Of a DNA stretch of 64,000 nucleotides, positions 37,658 through 46,213 are shown piece by piece. Within the stretch, counting starts at the first letter, position 1, and every line of letters starts with the position of its first letter. Both the position numbers and the translations under genes were made by a program. The stretch is from Ectopseudomonas chengduensis (GTDB lineage Bacteria > Pseudomonadota > Gammaproteobacteria > Pseudomonadales > Pseudomonadaceae), in NCBI RefSeq assembly GCF_900102635.1, contig NZ_FMZQ01000010.1, positions 124,001 through 188,000 of the forward strand, written 5' to 3'. The notes below the pieces were generated by a model. It was not told the DNA's origin. It ran no database searches and saw only the letters and a list, made by a program, of their open reading frames with translations.

Positions 37658-37730
37658 TGGCTCGTCAACTGTGACGCAGGCTGTCTTGATCGCCGGCAAG
37701 CCGGCTCCTACACAAGCGTGATCTCGGGGT

Positions 37731-39071
37731 TCAGTCGATACCCAGCTTCTTCAGGCGATAGCGCATCGAGCGGAAGGTCAGGCCCAGGCGTTGCGCCGCC
37801 GCCGTGCGGTTCCAGCGGGTTTCTTCCAGTGCCTGCATGATCAGTTTGCGTTCGATGTCCTCGAGGTAGTCCTCGAGGTTGTCGATCTGCGCCAGGCTGG
37901 TTTCGCCGCCTTCGTTGCCAGGGCTGCTGGCATCGGCCAGGCGCAGGTCGCTTGGCGTGATCTGATCGTCTTCGCAGAGGGTGTAGGCGCGTTCGAGCAT
38001 GTTCTCCAGCTCGCGCACGTTGCCGGGAAAACGGTAGTTCTTGAGCTTTTCCAGGGCATCGGGGTGCAGTTTGGCAGCGGCTAGGCCGGTGCCATCGGCC
38101 AGGCGCGCGAGCATCACGTCAGCCAATTGTGCGATGTCTTCGCGGCGCTCGCGCAGCGGCGGTACGCGCAGCTCGATGACGTTGAGGCGGTAGTAGAGGT
38201 CCTGACGGAAGCGGCCGGCCGCGACTTCGGCGGCGAGATCCTTGTGGGTGGCGCAGAGGATGCGTACATCGACCACCACTTCCTGCTGGCCACCGACGGC
38301 GCGCACGGCCTTCTCCTGAATCGCGCGCAGCAGTTTGACCTGCATCGGCAGCGGCAGGTCGGCGACTTCGTCGAGGAACAGGGTGCCGCCATTGGCCGCC
38401 TGGAACAGCCCCTGCTTGTCTTCGATGGCGCCGGTGAAGCTGCCTTTCTTGTGGCCGAAGAACTCGCTCTCCATCAGCTCCGAGGGAATAGCGCCGCAGT
38501 TGACCGGTACGAACGGCTGTTCGGCGCGCGGCCCCTGCTCGTGAATCAGGCGCGCTACCAGTTCCTTGCCGCTGCCCGACTCGCCGCTGATATAGACCGG
38601 CGCCTGGCTGCGTGAAAGTTTCAGGATCTGCTTGCGCAGCGCTTTCATCGGTGGCGAGTCGCCGAGCAGGCGGCTGTCGACCGGGGTTTCCTCGCCCTCG
38701 GGGGAGCGAATGCGCAGGGCGGTGGCGACCAGTTCGCGCAGGCGACCGAGGTCCACCGGTTTGGTGAGAAAGTCGAAGGCGCCGGCCTTGAGCGAATTGA
38801 TCGCGGTGTCCAGGCTGCCGTAGGCGGTGATCATCGCCACGGGAACCTGCGGGTGGCGCTGCTGGATGTGTTGCACCAGATCCAGGCCGGTGCCATCGGG
38901 CAGGCGCATATCGGTCAGGCACAGGTCGAACGGCTCGCGCGCCAGCCACTCGCGCGCTTCCTTGACGTTGCGCGCGCTGCGGGTGTCCAGCTTCATGCGT
39001 CCGAGGGTGATTTCCAGCAGCTCACGGATATCGGGTTCGTCGTCGACGATCAGGGCTCTCTGACGGTTCAT
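37731..39071 (-). CDS. pilR: Type IV pilus response regulator PilR (sigma-54 activator)
   Basis: A 446-residue NtrC-type activator of pilA transcription. The receiver domain has Asp54 in CLTDMRLPDG. The AAA+ domain has Walker A GESGSGKE, the sigma-54 contact loop as GSFTGA, and GGTLFLDEVADLP. The C-terminal Fis-type HTH reads WNRTAAAQRLGLTFRSMRYR. The start MNRQRALIVDDEPD lies two bases from the pilS stop, forming the pilSR operon. The target gene pilA is outside the window. Confidence 0.96.
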   Translation of the reverse strand: MNRQRALIVDDEPDIRELLEITLGRMKLDTRSARNVKEAREWLAREPFDLCLTDMRLPDGTGLDLVQHIQQRHPQVPVAMITAYGSLDTAINSLKAGAFDFLTKPVDLGRLRELVATALRIRSPEGEETPVDSRLLGDSPPMKALRKQILKLSRSQAPVYISGESGSGKELVARLIHEQGPRAEQPFVPVNCGAIPSELMESEFFGHKKGSFTGAIEDKQGLFQAANGGTLFLDEVADLPLPMQVKLLRAIQEKAVRAVGGQQEVVVDVRILCATHKDLAAEVAAGRFRQDLYYRLNVIELRVPPLRERREDIAQLADVMLARLADGTGLAAAKLHPDALEKLKNYRFPGNVRELENMLERAYTLCEDDQITPSDLRLADASSPGNEGGETSLAQIDNLEDYLEDIERKLIMQALEETRWNRTAAAQRLGLTFRSMRYRLKKLGID

Positions 39072-39073
39072 GT

Positions 39074-40666
39074 TCAGCTCAGTTTGCGCGGATGGGCGAA
39101 GGTGATGCGAAAGCAACTGCCGCCACCTTCACGAGGTTTATAGTCGAGGCGAGCCTGGTTGCTCTCGCACAGCTCGCGCGAGATGTACAAGCCAAGGCCG
39201 GTGCCCTTGTTTTCCGTGGTGTAGAAGGGCTCGAAGATGTGCGGTTCCTGCTCGGGCGGCACGCCGGGGCCGTCGTCGAGAATCTGCAGTACCGGCAGGT
39301 CGCTTTCCGCATCGCGGAACAGGCGCAGCCAGACCTGGCCGAGCCGGTGCTTCTGGGCGCTGTAGCGCAGGCCGTTCTGGACCAGATTGGTCAGCACCTG
39401 GGTCAACTGGTGTGGATCCATGCGCGTCTGCAGGCTGCCGCCCTGGGTTTCCAGGTGGATCTGCCGGTCAGCCGGTGCCGAGCTGCGAAATTCGCTGGCG
39501 AAGCGGTGTAGCCAGTACTTCAGGTCGAGCAGTTGTGGTTCGGCCTGGCGCCTGCGTGACAGTTGCAGAACGTTCTCGATCACCAGGTTCATGCGTTTGG
39601 AGTGATCCTGAATGATCTGCGCCAGGCGCTGATCCGGGCCTTGCAGGTCTTCCGATTCCTGCAACAACTGCGCGGCGTGGCTGATGGCGCCGAGCGGGTT
39701 GCGAATTTCGTGGGCGATGCCGGCGGTCAGGCGGCCGAGCGAGGCCAGCTTGAGCTGTTGCGCCTGCTGGGCGATCTGCGAGATGTCGTCGAGAAACACC
39801 AGGGTGTGCTGCTGGTCGCCGCGTTGCAGGGAGATGAAGCTTGGCTGCAGTACCGGGCCATCGACCTGCGCCTGCAGGCTGTCAGGGCGCAGGGTCGGGT
39901 TGTGCAGCCACTGTTGCAGGCGTTTGACCAGCTCGGGGCAATGCGGGTCGATGATCTTGCCAGTCAGCTCACCGCGCCCGAGCAACTGCGTTGCGCCCTG
40001 GTTGGCCAGCAGCACTCGGTGTTGGGTGTCGAGCACCAGGATGCCTGTGCGCATGCGCTGCAGGATCTGTTCGTTGAGCTCTTCCAGATTGGCGACGTCG
40101 GCTGCGCGTTGTTCGGCCAGGTTCTCGCTGACCTGCAGGCGGCGGGTGATGCCCTGGATGAACAGCGCCCCGGCGAAGCACAGCGCGCCGAGGGCGCCAG
40201 CCTGCACGTACTGGGCGGCGGCAGCCGGGCGGCTGAGGCTGAGGTAGAAGGTCAGGTAGATCAGCGCCATCGCGGCAACGGCGGCGATCAGCAGACCAAC
40301 GCGTCCGCGCAGGAGGATATTGGCGATGGCCACCGCTACCACCAGCAGGTTGCCGATGCCGCTGGGCGTGCCGCCGGCGGCGTAGAACAGGGCCGAGAGA
40401 AAGATCACGTCGACCAGCGCCAGGCTGAACAGCTGCATCAGGTGCTTGGGTTTCTGCACCAGTACGGCGATGAAAATGTTGAGGATCAGGTAAACCCAGC
40501 TGCCGGTGCGAAACAGCTCGATATGCACGACATCCAGCAACTGCTCGTCGAGGTTGCTGGAGATCATCAGGATCAGCGCCAGGCCGATGGTCAGGCGATA
40601 GAAGTGATAAAGCCTGAGGATGCGTCGCCCCTGGGTGTTGCCGGGTGCGCTGATATCAGCGGTCAC
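39074..40666 (-). CDS. pilS: Type IV pilus sensor kinase PilS
   Basis: A 530-residue inner-membrane histidine kinase. Six membrane helices occupy about residues 20-175, followed by a PAS-like linker and a HisKA domain with the phospho-acceptor His in LTAGIAHEIRNPLGAISHAA. The ATPase domain shows DDGPGVPPE and NKGTGLGLYISRE. In P. aeruginosa PilS senses the pilin level in the membrane through its helices. The start is a GTG at 40666 (MTADISAPGN) with a poor ribosome site; it overlaps the small upstream gene by 11 bases and may rely on coupling. Confidence 0.95.
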   Translation of the reverse strand: MTADISAPGNTQGRRILRLYHFYRLTIGLALILMISSNLDEQLLDVVHIELFRTGSWVYLILNIFIAVLVQKPKHLMQLFSLALVDVIFLSALFYAAGGTPSGIGNLLVVAVAIANILLRGRVGLLIAAVAAMALIYLTFYLSLSRPAAAAQYVQAGALGALCFAGALFIQGITRRLQVSENLAEQRAADVANLEELNEQILQRMRTGILVLDTQHRVLLANQGATQLLGRGELTGKIIDPHCPELVKRLQQWLHNPTLRPDSLQAQVDGPVLQPSFISLQRGDQQHTLVFLDDISQIAQQAQQLKLASLGRLTAGIAHEIRNPLGAISHAAQLLQESEDLQGPDQRLAQIIQDHSKRMNLVIENVLQLSRRRQAEPQLLDLKYWLHRFASEFRSSAPADRQIHLETQGGSLQTRMDPHQLTQVLTNLVQNGLRYSAQKHRLGQVWLRLFRDAESDLPVLQILDDGPGVPPEQEPHIFEPFYTTENKGTGLGLYISRELCESNQARLDYKPREGGGSCFRITFAHPRKLS

Positions 40667-40898
40667 CGGTGTGCGGGCCTTGTTCGAGGTGGGCCTGGCT
40701 GCAGTACCACTGCTGATCCTGGCTCAGCGCCTGGGTCTTGGGAGTGTGCACGCCGCAGTGTGCACAGCGCACCATGGGCGCAGGTTCATCTTCGCGCTGC
40801 GCTTGGCTGGGGCGCTTGGGGGCGCTTATATAGCGGCGCCAAACCCAGATCGCGGCGAAAATGATGGCGATCCAGAACAGCAAGCGAAACAGACCCAT
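40656..40898 (-). CDS. PP0621-family small membrane protein
   Basis: An 80-residue protein with one N-terminal membrane helix (LFRLLFWIAIIFAAIWVWRR), a basic stretch, and a C-terminal zinc-ribbon-like CxxC with a third cysteine (VRCAHCGVHTPK ... YCSQAH). It belongs to the uncharacterised PP0621 family found just upstream of pilS in pseudomonads. It overlaps pilS, so co-expression is likely; its role in pilus regulation is not established. Confidence 0.85.
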   Translation of the reverse strand: MGLFRLLFWIAIIFAAIWVWRRYISAPKRPSQAQREDEPAPMVRCAHCGVHTPKTQALSQDQQWYCSQAHLEQGPHTGDR

Positions 40899-41223
40899 GG
40901 TGCACTCTTTTGTTTGGTTGAGGGTGGCAGTTTAGCCAAGGTGAAGTCCGCGGCACAGGGGGCGGTGGCAAGCTGTGCGCTGTTTCCGGGGCAATAAAAA
41001 GGGAGGCCGAAGCCTAATGCCAGTCAGTTAAGGCTGTACGCGTTTGGCTCCCCTCTCCCGTTTACGGGAGAGGGGCTGGGGGAGAGGGCCGAAATACCGC
41101 GAAACGGCCATTTACCCCTCTCCGAACATGGCTCGCCAGAGGGGCGAGGAGACTCATCGTAGGCAGTCAGCGCTTAACTGATCAGCATTAGGCCGAAGCC
41201 TCTCTTGTTCAATCACGCATCGC
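40899..41223. other. Intergenic region holding an insertion element and G/C repeats
   Basis: This 325-base gap between the small pilS-upstream gene and bamD has no convincing gene. It contains the element at 41016-41189 with its flanking direct repeats, and inside that a CCCCTCTCCCG / CGGGAGAGGGG palindrome at about 41051-41079 followed by more purine-rich repeat. A partly similar CCCTCTCC...GAAGAGGGGGG stretch occurs at about 54821-54848. Confidence 0.7.
41004..41201. mobile_element. Small non-autonomous insertion element with 12-bp direct repeats in the bamD terminator
   Basis: AGGCCGAAGCCT occurs at 41004-41015 and 41190-41201. Between them are 174 bases starting AATGCCAGTCAGTTAAGGC and ending GCGCTTAACTGATCAGCATT, an inverted repeat of the same type as in the element at 15372-15515. 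The interior is unrelated to that element. The flanking repeat reads AGGC-TTCG-GCCT on the minus strand, a stem with a UUCG loop. In the reconstructed empty site it forms the core of a bamD terminator (GAGGCTTCGGCCTC, CC, TTTTTATT). The duplication leaves a copy of the hairpin on each side. Confidence 0.75.
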
Positions 41224-42216
41224 TCAGTCGAACAGACCGAAGGTCAGGTAGCTCCAGATCGAACGCTTCTTGGCGGTTTCGCCGGTTTTGGCGTCCTGCT
41301 GCAGTTCGCGCGGTATCTGCTGCTCGGCTTCCTCGTACTGACGAACCACGTCCTGGCTGGCGCGGGTTTCGCCCGGCGGCAGCGGCGTGTCGGTTTCGAT
41401 CAGGCCCAGGGTGGCCTTGGCCAGCCAGGAGCGGTTGTCGGCTTCCTCTTCGAGCGGTACGAACTGGCCGCTTTCCAGGCTCGGGTGGTCAGGGTAGTTG
41501 AGCTTGAGGGTTTCCAGGCTGGTGGCAGCCAGGTCGTCCAGGGACAGACGCTGATAAGCCTCGGTCATGATCGCCAGGCCATCGCCGACCGACGGGGTTT
41601 CCTGGAAGTTCTCCACCACGTAGCGACCACGGTTGGCGGCGGCGACGTAGGCCTGGCGGGTCAGGTAATAGTGGCCAACGTGCACTTCGTAGGCGGCCAG
41701 CAGGTTGCGCAGGTAGATCATGCGCTGCTTGGCGTCCGGGGCGTAGCGGCTGGTCGGGTAGCGGCTGGTGAGCTGGGCGAACTCGTTGTAGGAGTCGCGC
41801 GCGGCGCCGGGGTCGCGCTTGGTCATGTCCAGCGGCAGGAAGCGCGCCAGCAGGCCACGGTCCTGGTCGAAGGAGGCCAGGCCCTTGAGGTAGTAGGCGT
41901 AGTCGACGTTGGCGTGCTGCGGGTGCAGGCGAATGAAGCGCTCGGCGGATGACTTGGCGGCCTCCGGCTCGGCATTCTTGTAGTAGGCGTAGATCAGCTC
42001 CAGCTGCGCCTGCTCGGCGTAGCGTCCGAACGGATAGCGCGACTCCAGCGCCTTCAGTTTGGCGATGGCCTGGGTGTAGCTGCGGTTGTCCAGGTCGGCC
42101 TGGGCCTGCTGGTACAGCTCCACCTCGCTGAGGTTTTCATCGACCTCCGGCTGCTTGGAGGAGCAGGCGGCGGTAAGGGCGAGGATGGCGATCAGCAGCA
42201 GGTGTTTCACTTGCAT
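41224..42216 (-). CDS. bamD: Outer membrane protein assembly factor BamD (lipoprotein)
   Basis: BamD (ComL) is an essential outer-membrane lipoprotein of the BAM complex. It has a lipoprotein signal with lipobox LTAAC (lipidated Cys18) and TPR-type helices ([39 protein letters not shown]). 330 residues is typical for Pseudomonas; E. coli BamD is about 245, the extra length being a C-terminal extension. It is divergent from rluD, as in many gamma-proteobacteria, but here the spacer contains a repeat element (42351-42496). Confidence 0.95.
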   Translation of the reverse strand: MQVKHLLLIAILALTAACSSKQPEVDENLSEVELYQQAQADLDNRSYTQAIAKLKALESRYPFGRYAEQAQLELIYAYYKNAEPEAAKSSAERFIRLHPQHANVDYAYYLKGLASFDQDRGLLARFLPLDMTKRDPGAARDSYNEFAQLTSRYPTSRYAPDAKQRMIYLRNLLAAYEVHVGHYYLTRQAYVAAANRGRYVVENFQETPSVGDGLAIMTEAYQRLSLDDLAATSLETLKLNYPDHPSLESGQFVPLEEEADNRSWLAKATLGLIETDTPLPPGETRASQDVVRQYEEAEQQIPRELQQDAKTGETAKKRSIWSYLTFGLFD

Positions 42217-42350
42217 GGCGGCTTGCGTCCCTGTGACGGCCGCGCGGCCGTCCTGTTATGATGAGCGCCCCCGGAAAACCCTGGGGCAAAGACGCCGTAT
42301 TTAACCACAAGCCTGTCGCCGAAACCAAAGGCCAGGCTCCCGCCGTTGCC

Positions 42351-42496
42351 TAAGAGCCTGTTCAATGTTTCGCGAGCTAGAGCAATGCAAGGCAAAAACA
42401 GGCGAGGACGCGGAGTTTACGAGCTGTAAATGAGCATCCGAGCCTGTTTTTAACGCAGCAGGGCCAACGCGCAGCAAACTTTGAACTGGTTCTGAA
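42351..42496. mobile_element. Inverted-repeat (MITE-like) element forming the rluD leader
   Basis: The left end TAAGAGCCTGTTCAATGTTT and the right end AAACTTTGAACTGGTTCTGA are inverted repeats (16 of 20 positions). Inside, AAAAACAGGC (42394) and GCCTGTTTTT (42442) form a second, perfect inverted pair. No open frame is present. I recall nearly identical sequences scattered in other Pseudomonas genomes. The right end lies one base before the rluD ATG. No target duplication is clear. Confidence 0.65.
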
Positions 42497-42497
42497 G

Positions 42498-43472
42498 ATG
42501 ACTTCTATAAACAAACAATTGATCCAACTCCAGGCCATCGTCCCCTTTGAACAGGGCGGTCAACGCCTCGACCAGGTGGCTGCGCAGCTGTTTGGCGAGT
42601 TCTCCCGTTCGCGCCTTTCCACCTGGATCAAGGAAGGTCGCCTGACCGTCGATGGCGCCGTGGCGCGTCCGCGCGACACCGTGCATGCTGGCTCGACGCT
42701 GGTACTGGATGCCGAGCAGGAAGCTCAGGGCGAGTGGATCGCGCAGGACATCGAACTGAACATCGTCTATGAAGACGAACACCTGCTGGTGATCGACAAA
42801 CCAGCCGGTCTGGTCGTGCACCCGGCCGCCGGGCATGCCGACGGCACCCTGCTCAATGCCCTGCTGCACCACGTCCCGGATATTATCAATGTGCCGCGTG
42901 CCGGCATCGTCCATCGTCTGGACAAGGACACCACCGGCCTGATGGTGGTGGCCAAGACCCTGCAGGCGCAGACCAATCTGGTCGAGCAACTGCAGAAGCG
43001 CAGCGTCAGCCGTATCTATGAATGCATCTGCATTGGCGTGATCACCGCCGGCGGCACCATCGATGCGCCCATTGGCCGCAGCTCTAGCCAGCGTCAGCGT
43101 ATGGCAGTGACCGATGGCGGCAAGCCGGCGGTCAGTCACTATCGCGTACTCGAGCGCTACCGCTCGCACACCCATGTACGGGTCAAGCTGGAAACCGGGC
43201 GTACCCACCAGATTCGTGTGCACATGACCCACGTTGGCTACCCGCTGGTGGGCGATTCGGTCTACGCCGGTCGTTTCCGCATTCCGCCGGCGGCCAGTCC
43301 GACCCTGGTGCAGAGCCTCAAGGAGTTCCCGCGTCAGGCGTTGCATGCGCGTTTCCTCGAGCTGGATCACCCGGCCACTGGCAAACGCATGAAGTGGGAG
43401 TCGGCGCTGCCGGATGATCTGGTCTGGCTGCTGACCCTGCTGCGTCAGGATCGCGAGGCCTTCGTCGGGTGA
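42498..43472 (+). CDS. rluD: 23S rRNA pseudouridine synthase RluD
   Basis: Makes pseudouridines at 23S rRNA positions 1911, 1915 and 1917 in helix 69. 324 residues. An N-terminal S4 RNA-binding domain (about 20-80, RLDQVAAQLFGEFSRSRLS) is followed by the catalytic domain with HRLDKDTTG (catalytic Asp142) and TGRTHQIRVHMTHVGYPLVG. No good ribosome site precedes the ATG, because a repeat element reaches to within one base of it. The stop overlaps the pgeF start (GTGA). Confidence 0.96.
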   Translation: MTSINKQLIQLQAIVPFEQGGQRLDQVAAQLFGEFSRSRLSTWIKEGRLTVDGAVARPRDTVHAGSTLVLDAEQEAQGEWIAQDIELNIVYEDEHLLVIDKPAGLVVHPAAGHADGTLLNALLHHVPDIINVPRAGIVHRLDKDTTGLMVVAKTLQAQTNLVEQLQKRSVSRIYECICIGVITAGGTIDAPIGRSSSQRQRMAVTDGGKPAVSHYRVLERYRSHTHVRVKLETGRTHQIRVHMTHVGYPLVGDSVYAGRFRIPPAASPTLVQSLKEFPRQALHARFLELDHPATGKRMKWESALPDDLVWLLTLLRQDREAFVG

Positions 43473-44200
43473 GTGCCCACGACTGGCTCATTCCCGATTG
43501 GCCTGCGCCGGCCAACGTGCGCGCCTGCGTTACCACCCGTAGCGGCGGCGTCAGCGCCGCGCCGTTCGATAGCTTCAACCTGGGCGATCATGTCGAGGAC
43601 GACCCAGCGGCGGTGGCGAGCAATCGTCAGCATCTGGTCGAGGCCCTGGGTTGCCAGCCAGCCTGGTTGCGCCAGGTGCACGGCATAGTGGTGGCCGAAG
43701 CCAATCCGGCTGTGGTCATCGAAGCCGATGGCAACTGGACGACCACCCCTGGTATCGCCTGCACGGCGATGACGGCCGACTGCTTGCCGGCTCTGTTCTG
43801 CGACCGCGCCGGCACCCGTGTGGCGGCGGCCCATGCCGGTTGGCGCGGGTTGGCCGGTGGCGTGCTGGAGGCGACCGTGCAGGCGCTCGGCGTCGCACAG
43901 CATGAGTTGCTGGTCTGGCTCGGTCCGGCCATCGGCCCGGCGGCGTTCGAGGTGGGAGCAGAAGTGCGCGAGGCCTTCGTGCGACAGCATGCCGAGGCTG
44001 TCAGCGCATTCGTTCCCAGCACCAATGCCGGCAAGTTCATGGCCGATATCTACCTGCTGGCGCGCATTCGCCTGGCTGCCATCGGCGTGACCGCGGTCAG
44101 CGGCGGTGGGCTGTGCACCTACAACGACCCGCGTTTCTACTCCTATCGCCGCAGTGCCCGCACCGGGCGTTTCGCTTCGCTGATCTGGCTGCAGCCCTGA
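43469..44200 (+). CDS. pgeF: Peptidoglycan editing factor PgeF (YfiH, multicopper polyphenol-oxidase fold)
   Basis: A 243-residue protein that removes wrongly placed L-serine from peptidoglycan precursors in E. coli; older annotations call it a laccase. The metal-site motifs are seen as RQVHG, TADCLPALF and AAHAGWRGLAGGV (His-Cys-His triad). It ends with TYNDPRFYSYRRSARTGRFA. The start is the GTG overlapping the rluD stop. The rluD-pgeF pairing is conserved. In the genomes I recall clpB follows; here it does not. Confidence 0.93.
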   Translation: MSAHDWLIPDWPAPANVRACVTTRSGGVSAAPFDSFNLGDHVEDDPAAVASNRQHLVEALGCQPAWLRQVHGIVVAEANPAVVIEADGNWTTTPGIACTAMTADCLPALFCDRAGTRVAAAHAGWRGLAGGVLEATVQALGVAQHELLVWLGPAIGPAAFEVGAEVREAFVRQHAEAVSAFVPSTNAGKFMADIYLLARIRLAAIGVTAVSGGGLCTYNDPRFYSYRRSARTGRFASLIWLQP

Positions 44201-44207
44201 GCGTGAA

Positions 44208-44262
44208 GTAGGGCGGGTGAAACCCGCCAGACTGGCTAGCGGCGGGTTGCACCCGCCCTACG
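44208..44262. repeat. REP-like palindrome, GTAGGGCGGGTG family, copy 2
   Basis: GTAGGGCGGGTGAAACCCGCC, a 14-base loop, then GGCGGGTTGCACCCGCCCTAC, eight bases after the pgeF stop. Confidence 0.88.
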
Positions 44263-44311
44263 TTTTCTAATCCTTAATCACCAATATCAATAGTGCTGTC
44301 GCGAGCGAGAC

Positions 44312-44319
44312 GACCGGTC
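44312..44319. promoter_or_regulatory. Candidate operator of the NemR-like repressor
   Basis: The palindrome GACCGGTC in the context GAGACGACCGGTCATATG lies 14 bases before the TetR start. NemR/AcuR-type repressors bind sites with a GACCGGTC core, so this is a plausible autoregulatory site. Confidence 0.5.
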
Positions 44320-44333
44320 ATATGCTCTGCGCC

Positions 44334-44924
44334 ATGAACAGCATTCGACTCGACAAGCGCGACCTGATCCTGAGCAAAGGCTCGGCGGTGATGACGCGCC
44401 GTGGTTACCACGGCACCGGCGTGCTGGAGATCGTCCAGGCGGCCGGGATTCCCAAGGGCAGCTTCTATCACTACTTCGCCAGCAAGGAAGACTTCGCCCT
44501 GCAGGCGCTGGCTTTCATCTATCGGCCGCGCCTGGCGCGATATGCCCAGGCGCTGAATGACCCGGCGCTGAGCCCGCGTGCGCGCATCCTCGCTTACTAC
44601 CGTGATCTGCTGGCGCACTTCGCCCGACAGGACACGCCGCAGTACCACTGTTTCATCGGCAGCCTGAGTTTCGAAATGAGCGAGATGCTGCCGGCGATCG
44701 GCGCCGAGGTCGCGGCGATTCAGCAGGCGTCTGTGGACATTCTGCGCGACTGCCTGGAGCAGGCGCAGGCCGCCGGTGAACTGCCCGCTGACGAGGACTG
44801 TAGCAACCTCGCCACCTTCATCAGTGACGCCTGGCAGGGCGTGCTCGCCCGCCTCAAGGTGGGCCGCAACCTGCAGCCGCTGGAAGCTTTTATCACCCGC
44901 CTGGAGCGTTTGCTGCAGGCCTGA
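44334..44924 (+). CDS. TetR family regulator, NemR-like
   Basis: A 196-residue repressor. The N-terminal HTH reads ILSKGSAVMTRRGYHGTGV, then AAGIPKGSFYHYFASKEDF. The ligand domain contains QYHCFIGSLSFEMSE; a cysteine in this region is the redox sensor of E. coli NemR. It is followed 24 bases later by an ene-reductase gene, the usual nemR-nemA arrangement. It probably responds to reactive electrophiles or quinones. An ATG four codons upstream is an alternative start; neither has a strong ribosome site. Confidence 0.85.
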   Translation: MNSIRLDKRDLILSKGSAVMTRRGYHGTGVLEIVQAAGIPKGSFYHYFASKEDFALQALAFIYRPRLARYAQALNDPALSPRARILAYYRDLLAHFARQDTPQYHCFIGSLSFEMSEMLPAIGAEVAAIQQASVDILRDCLEQAQAAGELPADEDCSNLATFISDAWQGVLARLKVGRNLQPLEAFITRLERLLQA

Positions 44925-44951
44925 TTACCCTTCAACCCCAGAGGAAAGATG

Positions 44952-46061
44952 ATGAGCGCACCCGTTCAAGCCCTGTTCGCCCCGTTCCGCCTCGGTAACC
45001 TGGAGTTGCCGACCCGTGTGGTCATGGCGCCGATGACCCGCTCCTTCTCGCCCGGTGGCGTGCCCAACGCCAAGGTCATCGAGTATTACCGTCGCCGCGC
45101 GGCTGCGGGCGTTGGCCTGATCGTCACCGAAGGCACCACCGTCGGCCACAAGGCCGCCAACGGCTACCCGAACGTGCCGCGTTTCTACGGCGAAGACGCC
45201 CTGGCCGGCTGGAAGCAGGTGGTCGACGCGGTGCATGCCGAAGGCGGCAAGATCGTCCCGCAGCTCTGGCACGTGGGTAACGTGCGCAAGCTGGGCACCG
45301 AGCCGGATGCCAGCGTGCCCGGCTATGGCCCGATGGAGAAGGTCAAGGACGGCCAGGTGGTCGTACACGGTATGACCCAGGCCGATATCGATGAGGTGAT
45401 CGCTGCCTTCGCCCAGGCTGCGCGCGATGCCAAGGCCATCGGCATGGATGGCGTGGAGATTCACGGCGCCCACGGTTACCTGATCGACCAGTTCTTCTGG
45501 GACGGCAGCAACCAGCGCACTGACCAGTACGGTGGTGATCTGGCGGCGCGTTCGCGCTTCGCCATCGAGCTGATCCAGGCCGTGCGTGCTGCGGTCGGCC
45601 CGGACTTCCCGATCATCCTGCGTTACTCGCAGTGGAAGCAGCAGGACTACACCGCGCGCCTGGTGCAGACCCCGGAGCAGCTGGAGGCCTTCCTCAAGCC
45701 GCTGTCCGATGCCGGCGTGGACATCTTCCATTGCTCGACCCGCCGTTTCTGGGAGCCGGAGTTCGAAGGCAGCGACCTCAACCTGGCCGGCTGGACGCGC
45801 AAGCTCACTGGCAAGCCGACCATCACTGTCGGCAGCGTCGGCCTGGATGGCGAGTTCCTGCAGTTCATGGTCAAGACCGACAAGGTGGCCGAACCGGCCA
45901 GCCTGGAAAATCTGCTCGAGCGCCTGAACAAGGAGGAGTTCGACCTGGTCGCCGTGGGCCGCGCGCTGCTGGTCGACCCGGATTGGGCGCTGAAGGTGCG
46001 CGAAGGCCGCGAACAGGACATCCTGCCGTTCAGCCGCGATGCGCTGACCACGCTGGTCTGA
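44952..46061 (+). CDS. nemA: Old-yellow-enzyme ene-reductase (N-ethylmaleimide reductase-like)
   Basis: A 369-residue FMN-dependent alkene reductase. Barrel start LFAPFRLGNLELPTRVVMAP, active-site segment VEIHGAHGYLIDQFFWDGSN with the His pair that binds the substrate oxygen, and FMN-binding TITVGSVGL and LVAVGRALLVDP. It uses NAD(P)H to reduce activated C=C bonds and nitro or maleimide compounds. ATG 44952 is preferred over the ATG three bases earlier because GAGGA is then six bases upstream. It is co-transcribed with a TetR repressor and ends in a clear terminator. Confidence 0.9.
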   Translation: MSAPVQALFAPFRLGNLELPTRVVMAPMTRSFSPGGVPNAKVIEYYRRRAAAGVGLIVTEGTTVGHKAANGYPNVPRFYGEDALAGWKQVVDAVHAEGGKIVPQLWHVGNVRKLGTEPDASVPGYGPMEKVKDGQVVVHGMTQADIDEVIAAFAQAARDAKAIGMDGVEIHGAHGYLIDQFFWDGSNQRTDQYGGDLAARSRFAIELIQAVRAAVGPDFPIILRYSQWKQQDYTARLVQTPEQLEAFLKPLSDAGVDIFHCSTRRFWEPEFEGSDLNLAGWTRKLTGKPTITVGSVGLDGEFLQFMVKTDKVAEPASLENLLERLNKEEFDLVAVGRALLVDPDWALKVREGREQDILPFSRDALTTLV

Positions 46062-46102
46062 GTCCGTTTCTATCGGGCGTCGCGATCCGGCGCCCCGTTT
46101 TC

Positions 46103-46127
46103 AGCCCCGGCACATCGGGGCTTTTTT
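46103..46127 (+). terminator. Terminator of the ene-reductase gene
   Basis: AGCCCCGGCACATCGGGGCT followed by six T, 41 bases after the stop. Confidence 0.9.
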
Positions 46128-46158
46128 ACATCTGCATGTTTTGAGTGGATGTGATCAC

Positions 46159-46213
46159 GTAGGGCGGGTGCAACCCGCCAGATTGTCTCAGTGGCGGGTT
46201 TCACCCGCCCTAC
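46159..46213. repeat. REP-like palindrome, GTAGGGCGGGTG family, copy 3
   Basis: GTAGGGCGGGTGCAACCCGCC, loop, GGCGGGTTTCACCCGCCCTAC. The minus-strand glycosyltransferase gene ends inside this repeat (stop at 46188-46190). Confidence 0.88.
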
